Virus record (IMG/VR): IMGVR_UViG_3300042691_042930
Span: 1 to 25,272 of that record
Strand: one strand, 5' to 3'
DNA: 25,272 nucleotides
DNA from: a virus
This document shows, in pieces, positions 15,840 to 23,352 of this stretch; the first letter of the stretch is position 1, and each line of letters begins with the position of its first letter. The notes below the pieces were generated by a model that ran no database searches, was not told where the DNA came from, and saw only the letters and a list, made by a program, of their open reading frames with translations. The translations under genes were made by a program, and so were the position numbers.

Positions 15840-17579
15840 ATGCTAAACAAATCAAATATATTAAAGGACTATCTAAACAATATTGGTACAAAAAACCAAT
15901 TGTTTTTCCTCTTTGGCCATATGCCAACACCAAGCACAAGTAATACATCACAAAGTGCAATTGATTCATGGAAAAATTCTGAGATGTCTTATAAAGTTGG
16001 CAGAAGGGACTCGATTGCAGTAGTTCCTGCTAATATATGGAAAAGTGGATATGTTTATGATTATTGGAAAAGTAAACAAATAAATACTGGAAATTACTAC
16101 GCCCTAAACAAAACAAATAATATAGTTTATCTTTGTATTTCAAATAATTCATTAGATAGAAAAGATCTATCTATGAGCAGTGCCTCAACACAGATACCAA
16201 ATCATGAATATGGTATCAAAAAATATAAAGATGGTTATTCGTGGCTTGCCTTATACAGGATAACCACTGATATGAATAGATTTTTGAATAATACATGGAT
16301 GCCAGTTATTTCTTTTGACGACTACAGGCAAACAAATATTTCAAAATACAATTCTGCTGAAAAATTTTGCCCACAATCACAAGCGTCTACTGTTTACTGT
16401 GGAATATACTTCAAAGAAAATACTCAAATAGAAACTACTTCTGGAACATTTACAACATATGAAAAGGGAACTTTATATACATCAATTAGAACCGAGTGCC
16501 AAAAATGTTATTATCTATTTGAAAATGATGATAGATATGAAACTTTAGCATATGTTTCTTCAACTGATGTTTTAAATTCAATAACAATAAAAGATAAATT
16601 TGATCAAATTGAAGAGTTAGTCTCAACTAATCAAATTTCAACATCATCACCATATTATTCATTGTATCAAATGTCAAAAAATGGACTAGAAGATGGGGCG
16701 ATTGTATCTGCGATGTTGGATTTAACTGGATTTGATACTGCAAATCTTGTTGTGGATACACCAAATCCAGAAATCACAGTATCAAGTTCTTCTGGTTCTG
16801 GTGCAAAATTAATATTTACAACATATGTAAATTTAGATGGTGAAAATATCATAAACGGTGTTTCTCTCATAACAAATGGAAGAAACTATAAAAATCCAGT
16901 ATTGTCTATAAACTATTCAATATTTCCATACCTTACATCCACACAAGTTGATGAGTTGATTTCTTCAATTGAAGTTAATGTAGATAATCTAGATGGATTA
17001 AATTTCGACCCTATTTCTGCGCTATCCGCAGAAAACATAATGTTTGATATACGTGTTGAAACAAATGTTTTAAAACAACAAAATCTTTCTATTCCAAGAA
17101 AAATAAATTTTTATGCATTGGTTGAAAATCCAATTGAAATTCTTGATGATACAATTGAAATAGTTGCTGGATCTCAATATGGAAAAGATGATACTTACAT
17201 TGAAAAAACAACAGCAAAGGTAAAATTAACTGCAACCCCAACAATATTGGATCCAGAGGAAGAATTGTCAGGGACACTGACATTAGTTGATGGTCGAGTT
17301 GTTCAAAATGTAAATGTACTTGGTGTTGAAGTTGCTGGGGCAACAACTTCAGCAGAATTAAATAATTTCAACTATGTTGATATCGATGAAATATCAACTG
17401 TAACCATAGATTCCGTAGTATATACTGTTGACGAAGTAGTATATAAGCCATCATTTAAACAATATTCTGGTAAAATTGCACAAACAAAAACTTTTACTAA
17501 TGATTTAAAATTTGGAAATGCAAATACGGATTCTGAAAATACAAGAATATTTCGCATAAATATTGTAAAGGGATTTTAA
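15840..17579 (+). CDS. 8: gp8-like baseplate wedge protein
   Basis: This 579-residue protein has an N-terminal third that follows T4 gp8: YLNNIGTKNQLFFLFGHMP, a DSWKN and GRRDSIAVVPANIWKSGYVY segment (T4: LPSMLDAVIPRRDW), then NNIVYLCISNNS and GYSWLALYRI with LNNTWMPV (T4: GDGYVWEYLFEI...IVVPW). gp8 forms the outer wedge in T4. Four Cys at 177, 187, 220 and 223 (the last two as ECQKC) could form a metal site. T4 gp8 has 334 residues. The extra C-terminal half is beta-rich and acidic, with unknown role. It starts three bases after the previous stop, with no clear ribosome-binding site. Its stop is followed immediately by the next ATG. Confidence 0.75.
   Translation: MLNKSNILKDYLNNIGTKNQLFFLFGHMPTPSTSNTSQSAIDSWKNSEMSYKVGRRDSIAVVPANIWKSGYVYDYWKSKQINTGNYYALNKTNNIVYLCISNNSLDRKDLSMSSASTQIPNHEYGIKKYKDGYSWLALYRITTDMNRFLNNTWMPVISFDDYRQTNISKYNSAEKFCPQSQASTVYCGIYFKENTQIETTSGTFTTYEKGTLYTSIRTECQKCYYLFENDDRYETLAYVSSTDVLNSITIKDKFDQIEELVSTNQISTSSPYYSLYQMSKNGLEDGAIVSAMLDLTGFDTANLVVDTPNPEITVSSSSGSGAKLIFTTYVNLDGENIINGVSLITNGRNYKNPVLSINYSIFPYLTSTQVDELISSIEVNVDNLDGLNFDPISALSAENIMFDIRVETNVLKQQNLSIPRKINFYALVENPIEILDDTIEIVAGSQYGKDDTYIEKTTAKVKLTATPTILDPEEELSGTLTLVDGRVVQNVNVLGVEVAGATTSAELNNFNYVDIDEISTVTIDSVVYTVDEVVYKPSFKQYSGKIAQTKTFTNDLKFGNANTDSENTRIFRINIVKGF
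17555..17562 (+). promoter_or_regulatory. Candidate late promoter CATAAATA ahead of the fibre region
   Basis: CATAAATA lies 17 bases upstream of the ATG at 17580, with an AAAGGGA ribosome-binding site between them. It is one base from the T4 late consensus. It is inside the last codons of the gp8-like gene, as is common for compact phage genomes. It could provide separate late expression of the fibre-region genes. Confidence 0.35.
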
Positions 17580-18284
17580 ATGGCTGTAACACCGTTCGGA
17601 ACTCTACCTCTGCAATCTGGAACATTTTTGTCCAGATTATCTCGCTTTATGCAAAGAGGGGTAAATTATGCCGCAACCGGATTTAAACCTGGATATGCAC
17701 TTCAAGCAGCAGAATTAAATGAAATACATGAACAAAATCTTGTATATCAAACATTAAGTAACCGTTCGCTTTATAATTGGAGAGTTTACGATGTCAACTC
17801 AATTCCATATTGGGATGGAACTACTCCGTATGATCCAGCAAATATTGTAATTACTACTAATGGAAATCAAGTAACAATCAAATTTTCACCTAGTTGGTTC
17901 TATCTAATAGATAGCACTTCTACAAATTCAAGTAATAGTGGTTTTGGATTTTGGGTAAACACAATAGAAGAAAAAACTATTATAGTCACACCACCAGCTG
18001 CTGGTGCCACCATACGTTATGGATTTAACTATGAAATAACTACAATTGGTGTAGATCAGGATAGCTCTTTAAAAGATGAATCAAATTCATTGATAGCTGG
18101 AATTACAGTCCCAGGTGCAGATAGAATACAAATTAAAAATATTTCTCTTGTACAAAGACAAGGATCTTTTACAAAATTTTCTGAAATATTTGCTGCAAGA
18201 AGACTTACAGGATCAAACACATATGCACTGTATTGGCCTTATTCAAATTATTCCAAAAAAATAACTACTGATATCCCAGTATAA
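17580..18284 (+). CDS. Small virion protein with PGYALQAAELNEI motif, probable baseplate or fibre connector
   Basis: This 234-residue protein is of unknown exact function. Residues about 28-55 (NYAATGFKPGYALQAAELNE) resemble a motif at the N-terminus of many phage baseplate-associated proteins, where a hallmark 'P-G-x-x-L-Q-x-x-E-L-N-E' helix anchors the protein to the virion. The rest is beta-rich, with a Ser/Asn loop near 120 and a segment RIQIKNISLVQRQGSFTKFS. It lies immediately after gp8, where T4 has gp9 (288 residues, the long-fibre socket), but no gp9 similarity is evident to me. It has a strong AAAGGGA ribosome-binding site, and the ATG directly follows the previous stop. Confidence 0.55.
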   Translation: MAVTPFGTLPLQSGTFLSRLSRFMQRGVNYAATGFKPGYALQAAELNEIHEQNLVYQTLSNRSLYNWRVYDVNSIPYWDGTTPYDPANIVITTNGNQVTIKFSPSWFYLIDSTSTNSSNSGFGFWVNTIEEKTIIVTPPAAGATIRYGFNYEITTIGVDQDSSLKDESNSLIAGITVPGADRIQIKNISLVQRQGSFTKFSEIFAARRLTGSNTYALYWPYSNYSKKITTDIPV

Positions 18285-18300
18285 TAAAGAGTAAATAATC

Positions 18301-20676
18301 ATGGCAATAGATAGAGATACGGTAATAACTTCACTTGGGCAAAATGATTCATTTTATGATTGGTTTACTAAAGAAAATGAATTCATAATACCAAAGTTAA
18401 ATGCCATAAACACATATACCGTAGAGGGTGGTGATGGAATCACTGCCCCAATTGCAATCACCGGAAAAGCAACAATAAGTCTAAGTGGAAAGGTTGATGG
18501 TGGAATATCATTTAATGGTCCGGTTTATTTTAACAATTTTGTCTCTGTTCCAAATATTGCCATCAGAGTAACTGGAATAACGAGTGGTTCATCTGGTTAT
18601 ACTCTAGGAACTCCAGTCAGAGTATTCTATGATATTGTAACCAACAAGCAGACATATGAACCAGCAAGAGGAAATGATCCAGATCAAGCCGAAGTCATGG
18701 GCCTCATATCAAGCCTTGATTCATCTGGCGCATATGTTACTGTTCTTGGTCAGGTAACTGGAAATTTTTCCAATATAAACACACGTGGAGTTGGTTTAAC
18801 TGCTGGTTGGATATATTTTCTTGATCCTGGAACTACAGGATACATCACAGATGTTGAACCAAATCAAACTGGTCAGGTTTCTAAACCAGTTCTAATGGGA
18901 CTTACTGGTAATGTTGGTGTAGTGCTTCAGATGCGTGGAAATTATCTAAATTCTGAAGGATTTACTGGTGGAACTGGAGCTTTTGATAGAATCATAATAA
19001 ACACAGGTAATACCGACATTGAAACTTCCACATCTATTAATATTGGAACAAGTGTTTCATTGACGAGATTTGCCAGCGTTTCGCGAGCTGCACTTACTGC
19101 TCTCGGCTATGAAATATATGGTGGTATTGCTGGAAGTGATATTCCAACGACACATGGAATAATTGCAACAATGAGTCCGCGAGATTTATCCTGGACATCG
19201 GGTGGCGTGTCTGGTGTCGTAACAATTTCAGATGGAGACTGCCTTGGAATAGTAACTGATATATTCACCATTGGAGGTCAGTCATTTATTGAAGTTGGAT
19301 TGCACGGATATACAGATGCTTTAAGTAGTTATTCAACTGGAACATACTATATAAATCCATCATTCTCGGCAAATGCCCCAACTGTAAATTCACAATATAC
19401 AACCATAGAATCTTCAAAATGCGCGTTTATAAAATATTCTTCAAATGGAGCAATAATTGTAAACAAGACCACCTCTGGGTCAACACAAAGATCTGGAGAA
19501 TTATCTGGTTATAATACTTATGTGACAACTTCCGGTTTGACTGGTGGATTGAACCAAGGAACAAATTATCTTGTTAATGGAAATTTTGCCGTTTGGCAAC
19601 GTGATTCGACTGGAAGAGGAAACGCCTACACAAACACAGGGTCTTTGGTCTTTGCTGACATGTGGAGAAGACATGATGACGTGACTGGTAGTGATGGAAC
19701 AAAGAGTTATTCCATAATTAGAGCTGAATTTGATGAATATCAATCACAAATAGAAGGTAATCCACAATACTATCTAACAGTGCAGGCTCTTGGATTATCT
19801 GCAATCGGATTGAGTGGAGCTACTGGTTATTATGATGACTATGATCATATGATGATAGGTCATGTTGTTCCGGGGGCCAAAAAATTTGATATGAATAATC
19901 TTATAGTCAAATTTTATGGAAAAGTTTCTGCCAATACTTATCCAGTGGATGTATATCTCAGCAGATATACTGGACTATCTTTGATTAATTATACAAAGCT
20001 TGGAACCGCAAATCTAACGGCTAATTGGCAACCATTTGTTTTCAATAAGACAATTCAGCCACTTGCGAATGAAGGTATAGATATTGATCTGGATGATGAC
20101 TACTGTGAAATCGGAATAGATCTCATTCCATTAATGCAACAGGCAAATATCAGTGGAATAACATTGGGACAAAGCCTAACGGTTGATGTTGCTTCCTTTG
20201 TTGCCACGGTTGGAACTGCAACCCCGGTTGCAATATACGAAGAGTACAATGATCAATTGAAATATTGTCAGCAATTCTACTATACAAATTACTCAAAGAA
20301 TCAGGAAATTGGCTCTATAACAATGTCTGATGTTACATCACCAACATCAAATGTTGAGTCATTCTTCATACAGCCTAACAAGACATGCAGTTTCTACAAA
20401 TGGCCAGTTGAGATGCGTATAGCTCCAACCGTGCAATTGTATTCACCATTGTCAGGTATTCAGAATGATGCATATAATAAAACAATATCTTTGGACATGA
20501 GAAATACATCAGGAACACTTGGCTATGGTGATGCTGTCAGATCAGCTCCAATTGGACAATCGACTATAGAAGCAAACTCCTACCAAAACGGATATAAAAT
20601 ATGTGTGAATAATGGATATGTCAACTACGATGAAGTATATTTTAATATAACAGCAAACGCTGATTTCAGCATATGA
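18301..20676 (+). CDS. Tail fibre / receptor-binding virion protein, 791 residues
   Basis: The N-terminus (SFYDWFTKENEFIIPKLNAI, about residues 17-36) is the type of short helical anchor seen in fibre-like proteins of T4-related environmental phages. Residues about 101-215 form a beta domain related to the one duplicated in the next two genes (AEVMGLISSLDSSGAYVTVL...GWIYFLD...SKPVLMGL). A second, weaker copy is at about 265-395 (DCLGIVTDIF...FIEVGLHGYT...TYYIN). From residue 423 a jelly-roll-like domain begins with NYLVNGNFAVWQRDSTGRG and FADMWRR, a pattern common in phage and carbohydrate-binding tail proteins. The C-terminal 150 residues are beta-rich. It probably contacts the host surface. 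A 16-base gap with AAAGAG precedes the ATG. No catalytic motif was seen. Confidence 0.65.
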   Translation: MAIDRDTVITSLGQNDSFYDWFTKENEFIIPKLNAINTYTVEGGDGITAPIAITGKATISLSGKVDGGISFNGPVYFNNFVSVPNIAIRVTGITSGSSGYTLGTPVRVFYDIVTNKQTYEPARGNDPDQAEVMGLISSLDSSGAYVTVLGQVTGNFSNINTRGVGLTAGWIYFLDPGTTGYITDVEPNQTGQVSKPVLMGLTGNVGVVLQMRGNYLNSEGFTGGTGAFDRIIINTGNTDIETSTSINIGTSVSLTRFASVSRAALTALGYEIYGGIAGSDIPTTHGIIATMSPRDLSWTSGGVSGVVTISDGDCLGIVTDIFTIGGQSFIEVGLHGYTDALSSYSTGTYYINPSFSANAPTVNSQYTTIESSKCAFIKYSSNGAIIVNKTTSGSTQRSGELSGYNTYVTTSGLTGGLNQGTNYLVNGNFAVWQRDSTGRGNAYTNTGSLVFADMWRRHDDVTGSDGTKSYSIIRAEFDEYQSQIEGNPQYYLTVQALGLSAIGLSGATGYYDDYDHMMIGHVVPGAKKFDMNNLIVKFYGKVSANTYPVDVYLSRYTGLSLINYTKLGTANLTANWQPFVFNKTIQPLANEGIDIDLDDDYCEIGIDLIPLMQQANISGITLGQSLTVDVASFVATVGTATPVAIYEEYNDQLKYCQQFYYTNYSKNQEIGSITMSDVTSPTSNVESFFIQPNKTCSFYKWPVEMRIAPTVQLYSPLSGIQNDAYNKTISLDMRNTSGTLGYGDAVRSAPIGQSTIEANSYQNGYKICVNNGYVNYDEVYFNITANADFSI

Positions 20677-20683
20677 GGTAAAC

Positions 20684-21184
20684 ATGCCATCAGCAAGTAA
20701 TACAAGCAATAGCTCAAACATAAGATCATCAGAACTAAAGATTTCTGTACAGAAATCTTCGGATGGTTCAAGATTGATAGTTAACATAAAGAACAATCCT
20801 ATTGGATTGATTCCAACTGGACTTACTGGTGGGGATGTAATTCGCTATGATGTTGCCACAGCAGGATACACCAAGTCCGTGGCAACAAGTCTAGCAACAT
20901 CTGAAGTTTTTGGTGTTGTTGAAAGTCTAGATGGGGACGGATCTATAAATGTAGTCACATATGGATCTATAAATTATCCAGAAGATAGACTGATAAACAT
21001 TGCTGGACCTAACTTTGGTGGAAATGATATTTATTTTTTGAGTGATAATTTTCCAGGAAAACTACAAAACACAGCACCATCATCTATAGGATATGTCGTA
21101 AAACCAGTCTATCAAACTGCTCCGCATGGGGAATATACTGGGACTATAGTAAATTACGTTGGATATTCGATAATTTTAAATTAA
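20684..21184 (+). CDS. Small beta-rich virion protein, single copy of the duplicated domain
   Basis: This 166-residue protein has a Ser/Asn-rich N-terminus (about 1-20), a strand pair (ELKISVQKSSDGSRLIVNIK), and then a domain at residues 50-161 containing GDVIRYD, SEVFGVVESLDGDGSINVV, LINIAGPNFGGNDIYFLS and KPVYQTAPHGEYTG. The same domain opens the next gene, and a distant relative is in the upstream fibre. Its role is not known. A decoration, fibre-tip or fibre-adaptor protein would fit the location. The GAGG ribosome-binding site overlaps the stop codon of the fibre gene, 4 bases from the ATG, so translation is probably coupled. Confidence 0.6.
   Translation: MPSASNTSNSSNIRSSELKISVQKSSDGSRLIVNIKNNPIGLIPTGLTGGDVIRYDVATAGYTKSVATSLATSEVFGVVESLDGDGSINVVTYGSINYPEDRLINIAGPNFGGNDIYFLSDNFPGKLQNTAPSSIGYVVKPVYQTAPHGEYTGTIVNYVGYSIILN
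20831..21166 (+). repeat. Duplicated domain, copy 1 (336 bases, 112 residues)
   Basis: This segment and 21321-21656 are the same length with no gaps. By hand count 65 of 112 encoded residues are identical, and similarity is visible at the DNA level (for example GAAGTTTTTGG near 20903 and 21393). They are in adjacent genes in the same orientation, so tandem gene duplication is the simplest explanation. Confidence 0.8.
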
Positions 21185-21188
21185 AAAA

Positions 21189-23348
21189 ATGGCTCTGGAT
21201 AAAAATAATTCTACTATACGAAAACAAACCAAGATATTTAGCATAGATGATAGCACAAAATTTTATGCTAGAATAATGGTCAAAATCAGTCAAAATTTGA
21301 TTGATTCATCTATAACAGTTGGAGATGTAATAAGATATGATACAGTATCTAGACATTATGTTAGATCATTTGCTGACACATCTACAAACTCAGAAGTTTT
21401 TGGTATTGTTGAAAGTATAGACGAAGATGGATCTGCAAATATTGTCACAAATGGATCAATAAATATAAATTCCTCTAAATTAATAAATATTTCTGGAGCA
21501 AATAGCGGAGGAAATGATGTATATTTTTTGAGTGGAATAACATCTGGTAAGCTACAAAACTGTGGTTCGACATTCCCAGGACATATAGTAAAACCATTAT
21601 ATCAAATAGCACCACATGGTGATTATACTGGTGTTTTTAGAAATTATCTTGGATATCCAAATCAAAGTGGAACACAAGAATTATTGGATGAAAATTTCAT
21701 CGTAGCATTTAACACACCTATCACAAGAGCTTTGATTTTTAATCCAGCCAAACAAACATTTAGCGTAAAACAAGCGACTTTTTCATCATCCGCATCAACA
21801 TTTACATTTACGCTACTATATGAGAGTAGCATTTTTAATATTCAAACAGAAAATTTAGACATTGTTGATTTTTTGTATAATGAAAATTATGATGCAAAAA
21901 TATCGGATGATGGTAGACATATTTTAATATTTGCCAAATTAACTAATAAAGTATATTACATATACATAGATCCAAATGATTCTAATACTTTTAAATTAAA
22001 AAGTATAATAAATGTAAATCTTCCTGGAACTCCAGAAGATAAAATATGGGATGCAGACCATGAAATTGGTTCATTTGTTGTATCTACACGTGCTGTGAAT
22101 GTAAATCCATCATCAAATGATGTAAGACATCTATCCCCATCAGTTTCTTCAAAAATAAAATATTATAAAAGAAATATATCCACATCAAATCCATTCAAAT
22201 GGAAAAAAATTCATGAGAATCATGCGTTTGGATTTAATAAAGATAATAAAAGCGATTCTTTGGATTTGCCTACTGCCGTTACCAGCGATTCTGTTTTATA
22301 TACAAGTGGTGTCTACAGGACAAATGATATTAGATGTCGTCGTAAAAATTACACAATGTCATCTATAGCTTTAAAAGAAGATCAAGTTTCTTATAAGTCT
22401 AGGGAAAGCACCTTACAGTTACCGAGATATAGCTCTATAAATTTACCATCAGATGTATTGACAAATATAAACTTAATTGGATTAACTGGATCTATACTAA
22501 CAACATCAAATAGTGCTCTGGATGAAATCTATATTCGCAATTATTCAGAACAAAATAGATCATATGCTTTGAATGGCCACAATAAATCATTTTTAATTAA
22601 TTATAGAGATGGTAATGACGAATACCATGAAGATCATTCGTTTAGATCCATGTATGGATTTCTTCCAACTCGTCATGTTTATGGTCCAGTGATTCCAGCA
22701 GGTATTGGGTTAACAGCATTTAGCTCACCAACTGGTGGTAATGAAACAAATTATTTAAATTTTGTTCGATTTGGACCAATGATTGGTGGTGTATATACAG
22801 AAATAATTGCTCCGGTTGAAAACATATCATCCAGTTCTTACACTACCTCACTTACATCAAGTCCATCTTCAGATGATATTTGTGTAGTTGCAAAATTATA
22901 TAATTTTTATCAAACAAATGAAAAAAGATTAATTGTTTATAAATATCCGTTTTATGCCAATATCACAAATACCGTGTGTGATTATTTTTCTTGGTTTCCA
23001 ACGGTATCCCCACCCGGATTAAGGCCATTAGCTATAAATGCTACCAGTGGAAAAGAAATATATGGATATTTGAAACATTTTAAGACAACGGATATAACAG
23101 AATTAAATTCCATGAACCATATAAAAATTTTTGGTGATACTATAAGAAGTTTCATATTCACTACAAGCTATGTTATTGTTTTATTACAATCAGATTCATC
23201 TTTTATTAAAATAAATTTAAATCAAGATTTTACAAAATCAAAACATTTTTACACAACTCTGAATAATTTTTTTATGTTAAACTCAAAGATTTATAGATAC
23301 AACTCAACCTCACAATCATTTGATTTACAACAAACAATAAATCTATAA
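21189..23348 (+). CDS. Large fibre-like virion protein with duplicated N-terminal domain and possible beta-propeller region
   Basis: This 719-residue protein has an N-terminal ~160 residues that repeat the architecture of the whole preceding gene: a short leader, a strand pair and the 112-residue domain (residues 45-156). The following ~560 residues are not recognised. About 210-270 contain KISDDGRHILIFAKLTNKVY, a blade-like 'S-D-D-G-R-x-I-L' strand pair, so a beta-propeller or similar fold is possible. About 470-540 hold a Gly/Pro-rich part (RHVYGPVIPAGIGLTAF). The likely picture is a shared virion-attachment domain with a different distal part, perhaps for receptor binding. It starts four bases after the previous stop in an A-tract with no clear ribosome-binding site. 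The stop is four bases before the next ATG. Confidence 0.6.
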   Translation: MALDKNNSTIRKQTKIFSIDDSTKFYARIMVKISQNLIDSSITVGDVIRYDTVSRHYVRSFADTSTNSEVFGIVESIDEDGSANIVTNGSININSSKLINISGANSGGNDVYFLSGITSGKLQNCGSTFPGHIVKPLYQIAPHGDYTGVFRNYLGYPNQSGTQELLDENFIVAFNTPITRALIFNPAKQTFSVKQATFSSSASTFTFTLLYESSIFNIQTENLDIVDFLYNENYDAKISDDGRHILIFAKLTNKVYYIYIDPNDSNTFKLKSIINVNLPGTPEDKIWDADHEIGSFVVSTRAVNVNPSSNDVRHLSPSVSSKIKYYKRNISTSNPFKWKKIHENHAFGFNKDNKSDSLDLPTAVTSDSVLYTSGVYRTNDIRCRRKNYTMSSIALKEDQVSYKSRESTLQLPRYSSINLPSDVLTNINLIGLTGSILTTSNSALDEIYIRNYSEQNRSYALNGHNKSFLINYRDGNDEYHEDHSFRSMYGFLPTRHVYGPVIPAGIGLTAFSSPTGGNETNYLNFVRFGPMIGGVYTEIIAPVENISSSSYTTSLTSSPSSDDICVVAKLYNFYQTNEKRLIVYKYPFYANITNTVCDYFSWFPTVSPPGLRPLAINATSGKEIYGYLKHFKTTDITELNSMNHIKIFGDTIRSFIFTTSYVIVLLQSDSSFIKINLNQDFTKSKHFYTTLNNFFMLNSKIYRYNSTSQSFDLQQTINL
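21321..21656 (+). repeat. Duplicated domain, copy 2 (336 bases, 112 residues)
   Basis: Ungapped partner of 20831-21166. The best-conserved parts are GDVIRYD, SEVFG(V/I)VES, GGND(I/V)YFLS and APHG(E/D)YTG. The segment between residues 8 and 23 of the copy has diverged most. Confidence 0.8.
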
Positions 23349-23352
23349 TACC

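Noticed and set aside
17992-18006. Perfect inverted repeat CACCAGC T GCTGGTG
   Set aside because: It lies inside a coding frame encoding Pro-Ala-Ala-Gly-Ala, has almost no loop and no T-tract, so it is neither a terminator nor a convincing operator.
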